A DNA stretch of 64,000 nucleotides from Labilibaculum sp. K2S (GCF_030372765.1 NZ_JAUCMW010000003.1:248001-312000), one strand, 5' to 3'. Shown: positions 44,923 to 55,112, counted from the stretch's first letter. The notes: generated from the sequence alone by a model not told the origin. Translations and numbers: made by a program.

Positions 44923-47318
44923 TATTTGGCTGAAGTTAGCTGGTTAATTTTGTTGAAACATTTATTGATTGCATCCAACAGTGTTTTTTTTCCTACCGGT
45001 TTTGAAAGGTAGAGATCACAACCAATTGATAATATTTTCTCCCGATCGCCAGACATTGCATATGCTGTTTGTGCAATAACCGGAAGTTCCGGTTTTATAT
45101 TTTTTATTTGTTTTGTCGCCTCATATCCATTCATTACAGGCATATTGATATCCATTAACAGCAAATCAACTTTTTCAATCGTTTTGCAATAATCGACTGC
45201 CTCCCTGCCATTTTTAGCCCGAATACATTTGGCACCTTCTCTGCCAAGTATTTCTATTAAGTATGAATAACTTGAAGCGTCATCTTCGGCAATAAGAATC
45301 GTTTTTCCTTTCAGACTAAGTTTTTGCTGATTAGTGCCATTGGTATGGATTTGTTTTGCATCGTCCACATAATCGGGAATCGTAAAAAAGAAGGAAGCAC
45401 CTTTCTCTATTTCAGATTCAACCCATATTTCACCACCCAATAAATTGATTAAACGTTTGCATATGGTTAATCCCAAGCCGGTTCCGCCATATATTCTGGT
45501 TTTAGATTCATCGACCTGTCTAAATACTTCGAAAATTAATTCTTGTTTATCAGGTGGAATACCAATTCCAGAATCAGTAACATAAAATTTCAGCATTGGA
45601 ATTTGATTTTGAATAGATTCATGGCAGCCAAATTCAACGCTTCCCGAATGTGTAAATTTTAATGCATTTTTTAACAGGTTAAGTAAAACCTGTTTGATTC
45701 TATTTTGATCTGAATTTAAAATCGGATCTATGTTTCCAAAGTCAGCATGCATTTTTAGTTCTATCTCTTCTTTACCCAAAATTAGTTGCTCATTTTTAAT
45801 GATGAACTGCACTTCATCTAACATGGATTGGATTGAAAATGGTTCATTCTCAATTCTGATATCGCCTGTTTCTATTAAAGAGATATCAAAAAGATCTTCA
45901 ATAAGAGCTAATAAATTATTACCACTCTTGTTTATTATGTCATTAAAATTGAGAATATCTTCCATGTTTGAATTTTCATTAATAAGTTCCGAAAATCCGA
46001 TTACAGCATTCAAGGGAGTTCTTAATTCATGCGACATACTTGCTAAAAAGGTCGATTTTATCCGGTCACTTTTTTCAGCATTTTCCTTGGCTGTAATTAA
46101 AGCTTCGGTAAGATTTTTTCTTTGTGTAATGTCTTCAATCATGGCCAAATGACAAGATTTTCCTTCTGTCTCAAAATCAACTTTTGCTACTGTTAACGTA
46201 ATCCAACAGTAGGAACCGTTGGGTTGTATTAACCTTTTTTCAATGGTGTAATTTGTAATTTCGCCTGTCATTAGCGATTTCATCTGATGCAAATCTTGCT
46301 CTATGTCATCAGGATGTGTTATTGACTTCCAATCGATTTTAGATAATTGTTTTTTTGAGTACCCGGTAATCTCACAATATTTGGGGTTCACACGAAAAAA
46401 TGTTCCGTCATTAGAATTTACTAAAGCTATGCCAAGTGGAGCTCCTTCAAAGATCTTTTGAAACTTTTCTTCATTTATTTCATTTGATTTTTCGGCGTTT
46501 TTTCGTTTGGTGATATCCGTAATAAAGCCTTCCAGCGATACCAGATGATCTCCATCAAATACACCACGGCCACGCTCCCAAATCCAGTGAATTTCACCAT
46601 TTTTATTTCGAATGGGATATTCTGCTAAAAATGCTTCTTTACGCCCCAGAGTTTCCTGCCATTTGTTCCACAAAGACTCACGATACTCAGGAAGAATGAT
46701 TTGGTTGAAGTTGATTTTCTTTTTTTCGAGAAAATCTTTAGGAGTGTAACCAGTTATTTCTTTACAACCTTCACTAAGGTATTCCATTTCCCGGTCTCTG
46801 TCGTTGGTGCAACGATATACAAAACCTGGCAGGTTATCAAGCAACGTAATCATCTTGCGTTTGCTTTCTTCTAATTCTTCTATTTTTTGTTTTATGTCGA
46901 GACCTAACTCCGCGTTTTCCTTTCTTAGTTTATCTTCCGCATTTTTTATTCGTAGCATAACATTCAATTGTGCTATTAACTCTTCTTCCTCAATTGGTTT
47001 GGAAAGGAATGCATCTGCTCCTATTTCTAATCCTTTAATCCTGCTTTTTTTATCGCCGCGCATGGCTGTAATCAGAATTATGGGAATGTGTTTGGTTTTT
47101 GCTTCTTGTTTTAATTTCTCACAGGTTTCAAACCCATCCATTCCAGGCATAATAATATCTAAAAGAATGGTGTCGGGTTGTTCTTTTATTGCCATTTCTA
47201 TTCCTTCTGAACCCGATAGGCAAGTTATAATTGTACAGTTCGGATAGTACCTTTTAAGTATTGCCCGATAAACCACCAAATTATCGTTATTGTCGTCAAT
47301 TGCTAGAATTTTTCTCAT
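44922..47318 (-). CDS. Hybrid sensor histidine kinase, REC-PAS-PAS-HisKA-HATPase-REC
   Basis: 798 residues from the ATG at 47318 (MRKILAIDDNND). No membrane segment, so a cytoplasmic sensor. Domains in order: receiver about 1-120 (ILLDIIMPGMDGFE, phospho-Asp in LLDI); coiled coil; PAS at about 150-265 (LPGFVYRCTNDRDREMEYLS); PAS at about 285-405 (GAPLGIALVNSNDGTFFRVN); HisKA with STFLASMSHELRTPLNAV; HATPase with QVLLNLLKNALKFTHSG, DSGIGIPPDKQ and GGTGLGLTICKRLI; and a C-terminal receiver (LLLMDINMPVMNGYEATKQI). Four bases after the upstream kinase gene, so cotranscribed. A phosphorelay within a multi-kinase unit is inferred. Confidence 0.92.
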   Translation of the reverse strand: MRKILAIDDNNDNLVVYRAILKRYYPNCTIITCLSGSEGIEMAIKEQPDTILLDIIMPGMDGFETCEKLKQEAKTKHIPIILITAMRGDKKSRIKGLEIGADAFLSKPIEEEELIAQLNVMLRIKNAEDKLRKENAELGLDIKQKIEELEESKRKMITLLDNLPGFVYRCTNDRDREMEYLSEGCKEITGYTPKDFLEKKKINFNQIILPEYRESLWNKWQETLGRKEAFLAEYPIRNKNGEIHWIWERGRGVFDGDHLVSLEGFITDITKRKNAEKSNEINEEKFQKIFEGAPLGIALVNSNDGTFFRVNPKYCEITGYSKKQLSKIDWKSITHPDDIEQDLHQMKSLMTGEITNYTIEKRLIQPNGSYCWITLTVAKVDFETEGKSCHLAMIEDITQRKNLTEALITAKENAEKSDRIKSTFLASMSHELRTPLNAVIGFSELINENSNMEDILNFNDIINKSGNNLLALIEDLFDISLIETGDIRIENEPFSIQSMLDEVQFIIKNEQLILGKEEIELKMHADFGNIDPILNSDQNRIKQVLLNLLKNALKFTHSGSVEFGCHESIQNQIPMLKFYVTDSGIGIPPDKQELIFEVFRQVDESKTRIYGGTGLGLTICKRLINLLGGEIWVESEIEKGASFFFTIPDYVDDAKQIHTNGTNQQKLSLKGKTILIAEDDASSYSYLIEILGREGAKCIRAKNGREAVDYCKTIEKVDLLLMDINMPVMNGYEATKQIKNIKPELPVIAQTAYAMSGDREKILSIGCDLYLSKPVGKKTLLDAINKCFNKINQLTSAK

Positions 47319-47322
47319 AGTA

Positions 47323-50300
47323 TTAGATAAAGAAGTTTTCAATTTTTGATAGAATCTCCAAATGCCCAACCGGCTTTGTTACATAGGCGTCGCAACCTGC
47401 TTGCAGCATTGCTTTTTTGTCTTCGATCATTGCCATCGCAGTCAATGCAATAACAGGAATGTGCTGAGTTCTTTTGTCAGATTTAACTCTCCTTAAAACT
47501 TCCAAACCATCTATTTTTGGTAGAGCCATATCCAGCAAAACTAAGTGGGGAAGTAGAGTATTGATCATTTCAAGACCTTTTTCGCCATCAACAGCTTCGT
47601 GAATTTCATACTTGCTTCCCAGTATGGATTTGATTGTCACCATATTATCTGGATTGTCTTCAATAATCAGAACTTTGGCTTTTGTATCCTTTTTAAGTTT
47701 AATCTTTAAAGCTGTTTTTGGTGTGGATACGTTTTCGGATGTTCCCAATTGCTCACTCTGACCAAACATCTTATGTATTTTACTAAGCAGTGCTTCTATG
47801 TTTACATCTCCTTTTTGAATTAACTGTTGCACATTATTGGCACTTAACCTGCTTAAATCTTCTCTTGTTAGATCTTTAGCAGTTAAAATAACAACAGGAA
47901 TATTTGCAGTATTTTCTTTACTTCGGATTTGTTCCAGAACTTCAAAACCATCTATTTCGGGCATCATAAGGTCAAGGATAATGCCGTCAGGAATTGTATG
48001 ATTAATGTATTCAAAAGCTTCTTTTCCTCCATGTGCCACATCCACGATATAGCCTTTCATTTCAAGAACATGTTTCATTTGAATAATGGCTGTTTCATTG
48101 TCTTCAATCATTAAAATTCGGGTATCATTGAGAGATTTCGCATGAAGACCTGATGTTAGATTTAGTTTGTCTTTCACCGAAGAAGAACCGTTTTCAAAAT
48201 GAGAATCAAAATTTAGAACGAAAGGTGAATTATCTTTTTCTAAGTACCATTCAAGAGGAAGAGTAAGGGTAAAGCAGGAGCCTTTATCTATTTGACTGCT
48301 CACATTAATTTTACCTCCAAGCATTTTAACCAATTTGTTAACAATGGCTAATCCAAGTCCTGTACCTTGATATTGGCGAGAGGAACTTCCATCAATTTGT
48401 GTGAACTCATCAAAGATACTTTCAAGATTTTTCTGAGGTATCCCTATGCCCGTATCCTTAACTTCAATTTTAATTTGTTCCTTGTCTTGAAATGCCGAAA
48501 CAACAACGTATCCTTTTTCTGTGAATTTTATCGCATTGCTGATTAAATTGGTTAGAATCTGGCTCAAACGAACCTCATCAGAATCAAAATTAGGTAAATT
48601 GTCAGAACACCTGATCTCTAATTTTATTCCTTTTTGATTGGCTATTGGTTCTATGTTTTCTTGCAGTAGTTTAAGGATGGGATGGAGTTTAATTTGACTT
48701 GGATATACATCCATTTTCCCTGCTTCAATTTTCGATAGATCTAAAATGTCATTTATTAATTGCAGGAGATTCGTTCCATTTCTTTCTACAATTTCGAGGT
48801 ACGAATTTTCTTCTTCACTAAGTTTGTCTTTAGTCTGCATAATAAGTGTTCTCGAGAGTGCCATAATTGAATTTAAAGGAGTTCTTAATTCATGGCTCAT
48901 ATTGGACAGAAATTCACTTTTAAGGCGATTTGCCTGCTCAACTTCCAGCGTTTTTACTTCCAGACTTTTATTTTTTTCGTATAGTTCCGTTGCCTGATTT
49001 TGCAGTTCATGCGATTGTTCTTGTAATTCGTTGGTTTGTTCTCTTAGTTCTTCCGACTGAACTTCAAGCTTCTGATTGATGATCATTAAATTTTCAGCCA
49101 GTGACTTCGTTTTTCTTACAGAAAGCAATTTTTCAAAAGCAATATTAATGGCAGGACTGGATAAAGTAAGAATTTCTGTATTTTCAGGGGTGTATTTTTT
49201 CAAATTACTAAGCGATATAATTGCTTTTACTTTATTTTTTCGCAGGATGGGAAAGGTAAGTATCTCTTTTGGAGCATAATTCCCAACACTAGTTGTAAAT
49301 TCAAAACCCGGATGATTTTGCAAACCATCCACAATTTGCATTCTCTTTTTCATGATTGCTATGCCAAATTCTCCCGGAGGATTATTCATCGGAAAATTCC
49401 GTAATGAATTTTTATTCGTTGCGATCGATGCAAGACTCACATAGCTTTTCTTGTTTTCTTTAAGCAGGTAAAAATTAGCACTATTCGAATTGGTGACCTC
49501 TAACAAACATTCGAGAAGCTTTTTAGCGAAATCTTTCACTTTAACAGATCCAATTAATGATTTATTGATGGATGAAATACCATTCTGGATATCTACTCGC
49601 ATTCGAAGTGAATCAGTCATGTTATTAATTCCTTGAGCAAGAGAATCAAGTTCATCCTTGGTCGTAATTTCATTTCGAATGTTCAAATCACCTTGCTGAA
49701 TAGCTTCAGAGATGGCATTCATTTTTTTGATGGGATGTTTTATGCTTTTTGTGATTTTATGAGAAATGTAAATACTTAAAAATATGCTAATGAGTAATAT
49801 GAATAAAATGGTTCGAAATAGCAATTTGCCTTGCTCCAGCGAAGAATTCCAAAACGAATTTGCTTTTTGATGAGCAAATTCTTTCATCTTCTTCATTTTT
49901 TTGTTTAGATCCAAGATGATCAGAGTTTCTTTCCCGATGGTGATTTCTTCGGCTTGATCTTTCTTTCCGTTTTTTGCCAATTCAATTATTTCAGAACGAA
50001 TTGGTTTCCATGCTTTAAAAGAATTCCATGCTGTTGTTACATCCTGCTGATTTCCTAAAAACTCTTTTGATACGATTGCGAATAATCTTGTTATTTCCTC
50101 ATCAAGTTCTGCAACCGATTTTGTTTCAAAATCAATTTTGTTATTATCATCAGTAAGAGCAATATCTTTCATCGCGAGATGAATGGATACGATATGAGTT
50201 TCTATTTCTTGAACAGAATTGCTTATCGTGTATGGATGATTGTATAGATCATCAATTGTATTTAGGTATTTGTCGGAATTTAATAAAGCAATTACCCCAA

Positions 50301-50379
50301 TACTAATTGAGAATAATGTGATAGACAGGAATCCCATAAACAGACGAAATCCGATGGATAAATCTCTTGTTTTCAGCAT
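47323..50379 (-). CDS. Membrane hybrid histidine kinase, sensor-HAMP-GAF-HisKA-HATPase-REC-REC
   Basis: 1018 residues. Membrane helix 1 at about 12-32 (FRLFMGFLSITLFSISIGVI) and helix 2 at about 187-207 flank a helical sensor loop of the four-helix-bundle type (DKYLNTIDDLYNHPYTISNS). HAMP follows, then a GAF domain (about 285-400). A long coiled coil has repeated LREQTNELQEQSHEL heptads. HisKA has SEFLSNMSHELRTPLNSI, and HATPase has LTNLISNAIKFTEKG and YQGTGLGLAIVNKL. Two receivers end it (GIILDLMMPEIDGFEVL, VLLDMALPKIDGLEVL). The MCP-like sensor and the cheR gene next door suggest a chemosensory-type pathway. Confidence 0.92.
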   Translation of the reverse strand: MLKTRDLSIGFRLFMGFLSITLFSISIGVIALLNSDKYLNTIDDLYNHPYTISNSVQEIETHIVSIHLAMKDIALTDDNNKIDFETKSVAELDEEITRLFAIVSKEFLGNQQDVTTAWNSFKAWKPIRSEIIELAKNGKKDQAEEITIGKETLIILDLNKKMKKMKEFAHQKANSFWNSSLEQGKLLFRTILFILLISIFLSIYISHKITKSIKHPIKKMNAISEAIQQGDLNIRNEITTKDELDSLAQGINNMTDSLRMRVDIQNGISSINKSLIGSVKVKDFAKKLLECLLEVTNSNSANFYLLKENKKSYVSLASIATNKNSLRNFPMNNPPGEFGIAIMKKRMQIVDGLQNHPGFEFTTSVGNYAPKEILTFPILRKNKVKAIISLSNLKKYTPENTEILTLSSPAINIAFEKLLSVRKTKSLAENLMIINQKLEVQSEELREQTNELQEQSHELQNQATELYEKNKSLEVKTLEVEQANRLKSEFLSNMSHELRTPLNSIMALSRTLIMQTKDKLSEEENSYLEIVERNGTNLLQLINDILDLSKIEAGKMDVYPSQIKLHPILKLLQENIEPIANQKGIKLEIRCSDNLPNFDSDEVRLSQILTNLISNAIKFTEKGYVVVSAFQDKEQIKIEVKDTGIGIPQKNLESIFDEFTQIDGSSSRQYQGTGLGLAIVNKLVKMLGGKINVSSQIDKGSCFTLTLPLEWYLEKDNSPFVLNFDSHFENGSSSVKDKLNLTSGLHAKSLNDTRILMIEDNETAIIQMKHVLEMKGYIVDVAHGGKEAFEYINHTIPDGIILDLMMPEIDGFEVLEQIRSKENTANIPVVILTAKDLTREDLSRLSANNVQQLIQKGDVNIEALLSKIHKMFGQSEQLGTSENVSTPKTALKIKLKKDTKAKVLIIEDNPDNMVTIKSILGSKYEIHEAVDGEKGLEMINTLLPHLVLLDMALPKIDGLEVLRRVKSDKRTQHIPVIALTAMAMIEDKKAMLQAGCDAYVTKPVGHLEILSKIENFFI

Positions 50380-50420
50380 AAAAATAATATTGAGTAATGT
50401 TGAAATTCTTTGATCTTGGG

Positions 50421-51275
50421 TTATGATTTTTGATAAATTTTGAAAAGCATCGATTCTTTATGGAACTTTTTTTTATATATCCCAGTAGGCTCTTCAACTT
50501 CTCCCAAAATTAGAAAGCCTGAAGTATTCAGGGATTTGTATAATTTGTTAAAAATAATTTCCTGATATTCTTTATTAAAATAGATTAGAACATTTCTGCA
50601 AAATATTAAATCGAAGTCGCCGTAAATACTTTCTTCAGGAGCGTATTGCTGATTGTTTAAAAGATCGAAAGTTGAAAAATGAACCATTTTTTTAATTTGT
50701 GGCAGAATGGTGTACTTTCCCTTATCATATGAAAAATAATTCGTGATAATTTCCAATTTTGTTTCTTTCAGCGATTCTGTTGTATATTCTCCTTTTTTTG
50801 CATTTTCTAATGATTTTTGATGAATGTCGGTTGCAAAAATGTTTACGTCCATTTTTAAACCAGTTTTACGTAAATACTCATCGATTAGGATGCCTGTCGA
50901 ATAAGCTTCTTCTCCCGTAGAGCATCCGGCAGACCAAATTCGAAATACTGGTTTTGGGGTTTTTAACTTGGCATTTATAATTTTGGGTATTATAATTTTG
51001 TTTAGATACTCAAATGTAAATGAGTTCCTAAAAAAATGACTCACATTTATGGTTAGAACATCTTGTAGATTGTCAATTTCATTTGGATTATTTTGTAAAT
51101 ATTCCAGATATTCCTGATGGTTTTCTGTTTGCGTTATGCCCATTCTTCTTGAGATACGTCGATGCAAAAAATCCAGATTACTGCCATTCAGATTAAGTTT
51201 TTTCGAAAGGAAGAGAAGATTCAGTATTTCATGAATCCCTTTATTTGTAATATCTTTTGAGGAACTAGTTGGCAT
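50421..51275 (-). CDS. CheR-type protein-glutamate O-methyltransferase
   Basis: 284 residues from the ATG at 51275; an upstream TTG would add 21 residues. The N-terminal helical domain (about 15-75) contains FLHRRISRRMGI, used by CheR to bind its substrate. The SAM-binding domain has FRIWSAGCSTGEEAYSTGIL (motif I), NIFATDIHQKSLENAKKGEY and GDFDLIFCRNVLIYFNKEYQ. CheR methylates Glu side chains on chemoreceptors; no receptor or cheB is visible here. The gene starts a leftward cluster with two hybrid kinases, 41 bases upstream of the first, and may modify the kinase sensor or act as an orphan. Confidence 0.92.
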   Translation of the reverse strand: MPTSSSKDITNKGIHEILNLLFLSKKLNLNGSNLDFLHRRISRRMGITQTENHQEYLEYLQNNPNEIDNLQDVLTINVSHFFRNSFTFEYLNKIIIPKIINAKLKTPKPVFRIWSAGCSTGEEAYSTGILIDEYLRKTGLKMDVNIFATDIHQKSLENAKKGEYTTESLKETKLEIITNYFSYDKGKYTILPQIKKMVHFSTFDLLNNQQYAPEESIYGDFDLIFCRNVLIYFNKEYQEIIFNKLYKSLNTSGFLILGEVEEPTGIYKKKFHKESMLFKIYQKS

Positions 51276-51672
51276 TTCCGCTTGCTTTTTTGTTATTTTA
51301 TGAAAGTGATTTATTCTGATTACCTTATTGAAAATCAATTAATTTGGAAGCATTTATTTTACCCAAATTTTCATGAATATAGTCAATTAAATTTGAAATT
51401 GCATCTCGTTTTTTGTATCACTAGTACGACTGGAAAAAATAAATGAAGAGTTTTATAAAACAGTATTAAAAATCGATCTTTTAGTGTTAATAATCAATAT
51501 AAATTGGATTGGTGAGTTTGTGTTTAATGTAATAATTAATTGTGTGATTGAGTAGATGCAAACGATATAAGTATTCCAGACATTAAATTAGAGGGATTTG
51601 GACGGGTTGTGATTGATTGGAATTCTGTATTTTTGTATTGGGAACATTCCCGGACATAAATTGATATAGCGT
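51276..51672. other. Divergent intergenic region cheR / 487-residue gene
   Basis: No gene seen. A promoter-like TATTTTTG at 51628-51635 with TTG at 51607-51609 (18-base spacing, slightly short) may serve the rightward gene. The leftward promoter of the cheR-kinase cluster should also lie here, but no clear match was found. Confidence 0.4.
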
Positions 51673-53136
51673 ATGATAAATGAAACTGTAAAAGTTCATG
51701 ATAAATTTTCTGTAGAGATTAAAATGGGGTACGAACCTCGTAAAGATCGGAAGGTGAGTGAATTTTCCATTAAAACCTGGTTTTTTATACCAAGTGGTTT
51801 GGATATTAATTCGTGGACCTATACGAAAGAGGACTTTTACAACGATTTTAATTCGAACATTCGATTGATTACGCCTACCTATTTGTTGAGGGATATTGCT
51901 GTAGGAGATCATTCTGTTTTCAATCATCTTGAGGAAGCGTTTCATAAGGTAGCCAACCAGCCCAATACTAAAAATGAGGCAAACTATGAGTACCACATTC
52001 GAATGTTTCATATCATTATCCGATCAGCACTTCGCAGGGAAATTCAACATATTCTAACCAATGAATTAGCCGGTGATCGTCAGTATCTTATTGATGAATA
52101 CATTTCGAATGTTCGAAAAATTGGGCGACACTATCGCGATTTGCGCAGAATTGTAAATGTGCCAACCATTAAAAAGGAAATGTTCGATTACTATTTGTTT
52201 GGCGATGAGTTTATGAGCAATCAGTTCGAGCAGCATTCTTACTATTTGCACCGAGGATTGAAAAAAATGTATCATTCCGATTTTGAGCTTAGTAAAGAAG
52301 AGATTATAAAGCTCATTCAGGAAGAAATTGCTTATAAAAGAAGTAAAGGTTATCTGGTAGTTGAGGAGAATGCTCAGGATAAAAATCGATGGTTGGTTCA
52401 CCGCAGAGGTGCTTTCAAGAAATATTTCGAAGGTCAGTTGCTGCTCAATTCCCGAAAGAAGAAGGAGGGCGTGTTGGCCATGCAGATATTGTACAGTTTA
52501 GCTGCTGGTTTGGCTATGATTTTTGGAGCTGCTCTTACCTTTATCTTCCAAAAAAGTTTAGGCACTTTTACCATGCCTTTGTTTATTGCTTTGGTAATTA
52601 TTTATATGCTTAAAGATCGAATTAAGGATTTGAGTCGGCTTTATCTGGTTGGAAAAATTAACAAACGTTTTTTCGATCATAAAACCGTTATTCGTGTAAA
52701 ACAAGACGAGGAAATTGGTTGGTGTAAAGAGAGTTTTGATTTTGTTCGTGAAGACAGCGTACCTAAGCGAGTGATGAAACATCGTGACCGATCGCGAATT
52801 GTTGATGTAGAAAGCCGTGGGGTGGGCGAGAAAATTATATTTTATCGAAAACTTCTTCGTTTGGATAAGGTGGCATTGGATAATTCTTACGGTGATTACA
52901 ACATCACCGGAGTTGTAGATATCATTCGATTTAATGTCTCGAGATTTATCCAGAAAATGGATAATCCGGAAATACCGCTTTACTATTTAAAGGACGATGA
53001 GTTTGAGAAAATATATGGAGAAAAAGTTTACTTCGTAAATATGGTATTTCGTTTTAAACTCGATAATGAAACCAGTTACCGTCGTTACCGAATTATTTTT
53101 AACCGACGAGGGATAAAAAAGGTAGAGAAAGTATAA
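51673..53136 (+). CDS. Uncharacterised 487-residue protein with two central membrane helices
   Basis: Not recognised. The first 265 residues are soluble and charged (EIKMGYEPRKDRKVSEFSIK, then a helical region with HIIIRSALRREIQHILTNEL and YISNVRKIGRHYRDLRRIV). Two adjacent helices follow at about 275-315 (MQILYSLAAGLAMIFGAALT and FTMPLFIALVIIYML). The C-terminal 170 residues are again soluble and basic, ending RRYRIIFNRRGIKKVEKV. There is no signal peptide, so both large domains should lie in the cytoplasm, like a membrane-anchored scaffold. It is a single-gene unit with its own terminator, divergent from cheR. Confidence 0.75.
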   Translation: MINETVKVHDKFSVEIKMGYEPRKDRKVSEFSIKTWFFIPSGLDINSWTYTKEDFYNDFNSNIRLITPTYLLRDIAVGDHSVFNHLEEAFHKVANQPNTKNEANYEYHIRMFHIIIRSALRREIQHILTNELAGDRQYLIDEYISNVRKIGRHYRDLRRIVNVPTIKKEMFDYYLFGDEFMSNQFEQHSYYLHRGLKKMYHSDFELSKEEIIKLIQEEIAYKRSKGYLVVEENAQDKNRWLVHRRGAFKKYFEGQLLLNSRKKKEGVLAMQILYSLAAGLAMIFGAALTFIFQKSLGTFTMPLFIALVIIYMLKDRIKDLSRLYLVGKINKRFFDHKTVIRVKQDEEIGWCKESFDFVREDSVPKRVMKHRDRSRIVDVESRGVGEKIIFYRKLLRLDKVALDNSYGDYNITGVVDIIRFNVSRFIQKMDNPEIPLYYLKDDEFEKIYGEKVYFVNMVFRFKLDNETSYRRYRIIFNRRGIKKVEKV

Positions 53137-53155
53137 GAAGCTGTAAATTTAGAAG

Positions 53156-53189
53156 AGGCTTTATCAGATTTGATAAAGCCTTTTTTTTT
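53156..53189 (+). terminator. Terminator after the 487-residue gene
   Basis: 11-bp stem AGGCTTTATCA / TGATAAAGCCT with a four-base loop and nine T bases. Confidence 0.92.
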
Positions 53190-53312
53190 GCGAATATCCA
53201 TAAGCTATTTTTAGTTGGAGATTGGTGTTGTTTTTAGCACTTGTTCTTGTAATGTTATTATGTGTTTAGAATTAGGCTCTTACAATATAGAATACATCTA
53301 AAAGGTATGTAC

Positions 53313-53343
53313 TTTGTAATGCTAGGTAATTTTTTTATATTTG
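53313..53343 (+). promoter_or_regulatory. Promoter of the glpABC operon
   Basis: TTTG at 53313-53316, 19-base spacer, TATATTTG at 53336-53343: a full match to the Bacteroidetes housekeeping promoter. The predicted start near 53350 leaves a leader of about 125 bases before glpA, long enough for regulation. No other feature was seen between 53190 and 53474. Confidence 0.7.
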
Positions 53344-53474
53344 TCCTGTGGAAATCAGTAATTGTTGTTCGGCTGAAATAAAAACAGAAGGAGTCTTATA
53401 AAAGGTCTGGAGTAATAGATTTTATTGAGCAATACAATTGAAAATAGGAAGATGTCAAAAAAATAGAACTCATC

Positions 53475-55100
53475 ATGAACAAGAATATATCCAAAGAGTA
53501 CGATGTAATAATCATTGGAGGTGGAGTTACTGGTGCTGGTACAGCTCGGGATTGTGCGATGCGTGGGCTAAGTGTTTTACTTGTTGAACGTCATGATTTT
53601 GCTACCGGGGCTACCGGACGGAATCATGGTTTGCTGCATAGCGGTGCACGATATGCTGTGACCGATCATGAGTCAGCGGCAGAATGTATTAAGGAGAATA
53701 TGATTCTGCGTCGTATTGCGAACCATTGCGTGGAAGAAAATGATGGATTATTTATTACACTGCCGGAAGATGATATCGCTTTTCAGTCTCAGTTTGTGGA
53801 TGCCTGTAAAACTGCCGGTATCGGAACTGAAATTCTTGATCCTGATTTTGCCCGACGTATTGAACCTTCGGTCAATCCGGATTTGATTGGTGCCGTAAAA
53901 GTTCCCGATGGTTCTGTGGATCCATTCCGCCTTACGATGTCGAATGCCTTGGATGCCAGAATTCATGGAGCTGTTCTTTTAACACAGCATGAGGTAAAAG
54001 GTATTGTGAAAGAGCAGGACCGGGCTATTGGTGTGGAGTTGTTCAATCATGAAACAAAACAAAACGTTAACTATTACGGCAAAATAATTGTGAATGCCGG
54101 AGGTATTTGGGGCCACCACATTGCGAAGCTTGCTGGTGTCAATATCAATATGTTTCCTGCAAAAGGTTCCTTACTTATTTTTGGTCACCGCGTGAATAAA
54201 ATGGTAATTAACAGATGCAGAAAGCCATCTAATGCAGATATTTTAGTGCCGGGAGATACTATCTGTTTGATTGGTACTACATCGGAACGTATTCCATACG
54301 ACCAAATTGATAATATGTTTGTATCCAGACAGGATGTGGATGTGCTTATTCGTGAGGGAGTAAAGCTCTCTCCGACATTGGCTACTACCCGTATTTTACG
54401 TGCCTATGCAGGTGTACGTCCTTTGGTTGCTGCAGACAATGATCCAAGTGGACGAAGCATTAGCCGCGGAATTGTACTTCTCGATCATCAGGAGCGGGAC
54501 GGACTATCCGGTTTTATTACGATTACTGGCGGCAAGCTGATGACCTACCGATTGATGGCTGAAGAAGCTACCGATTTAATCTGCAAAAAACTGGCTGTTG
54601 ATAAGCAATGCGAAACAGCCGAAAAATCATTGCCGGGAGCCGAAAAGAGTGAGCATCCGCTGAGTATTGCTACCGAAAAAGTTTATACAGGGGCTAATAT
54701 CTCTCAAAAATCGGCGAAGGATCGTCATGGTACGCTTGCAAAAAACATTTTGAACGGAGACGACTACGAAGATTCATTGGTTTGTGAGTGCGAGGGAGTG
54801 TCGATTGCCGAAGTAAAATATGCGATTAATGAATTGCATGTAAATAATCTGATCGATTTACGTCGTCGTACCCGTGTAGGTATGGGCACATGTCAGGGGG
54901 AATTGTGTGCTTGCCGTGCGGCCGGTCTCCTTTGCGAATCTTTCGAAAAACCAGGTAAGGCAAAAGATGATCTGGCTAATTTTCTTCAGGAACGATGGAA
55001 GGGAATGTTGCCTATCACCTGGGGTGAGGGAATCAATGAGATTCAGTTTACTTCCTGGATTTACGAAGGCATATATGGTTTGAAACCGGATAACAATTAA
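53475..55100 (+). CDS. glpA: Anaerobic glycerol-3-phosphate dehydrogenase subunit A
   Basis: 541-residue FAD-dependent catalytic subunit oxidising glycerol-3-phosphate to dihydroxyacetone phosphate. The N-terminal FAD-binding motif is YDVIIIGGGVTGAGTARDCA, followed by LLVERHDFATGATGRNHGLL with the usual Arg-Asn-His. PDGSVDPFRL and ITGGKLMTYRLMAEE are family motifs. From about residue 430 a BFD-like 2Fe-2S domain has CECEGVSIAEVKYAI, RTRVGMGTCQGELCACR, with Cys at each ligand position; this C-terminal domain separates GlpA from aerobic GlpD. glpB follows 12 bases later. A strong promoter lies 125 bases upstream. Confidence 0.96.
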   Translation: MNKNISKEYDVIIIGGGVTGAGTARDCAMRGLSVLLVERHDFATGATGRNHGLLHSGARYAVTDHESAAECIKENMILRRIANHCVEENDGLFITLPEDDIAFQSQFVDACKTAGIGTEILDPDFARRIEPSVNPDLIGAVKVPDGSVDPFRLTMSNALDARIHGAVLLTQHEVKGIVKEQDRAIGVELFNHETKQNVNYYGKIIVNAGGIWGHHIAKLAGVNINMFPAKGSLLIFGHRVNKMVINRCRKPSNADILVPGDTICLIGTTSERIPYDQIDNMFVSRQDVDVLIREGVKLSPTLATTRILRAYAGVRPLVAADNDPSGRSISRGIVLLDHQERDGLSGFITITGGKLMTYRLMAEEATDLICKKLAVDKQCETAEKSLPGAEKSEHPLSIATEKVYTGANISQKSAKDRHGTLAKNILNGDDYEDSLVCECEGVSIAEVKYAINELHVNNLIDLRRRTRVGMGTCQGELCACRAAGLLCESFEKPGKAKDDLANFLQERWKGMLPITWGEGINEIQFTSWIYEGIYGLKPDNN

Positions 55101-55112
55101 GCAAGGATTACT

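Noticed and set aside
45730-47247. Rightward frames of 140 and 147 residues opposite the hybrid kinase
   Set aside because: Shadows of the REC-PAS-PAS kinase; hydrophobic Ser-rich composition is typical of antisense reading.
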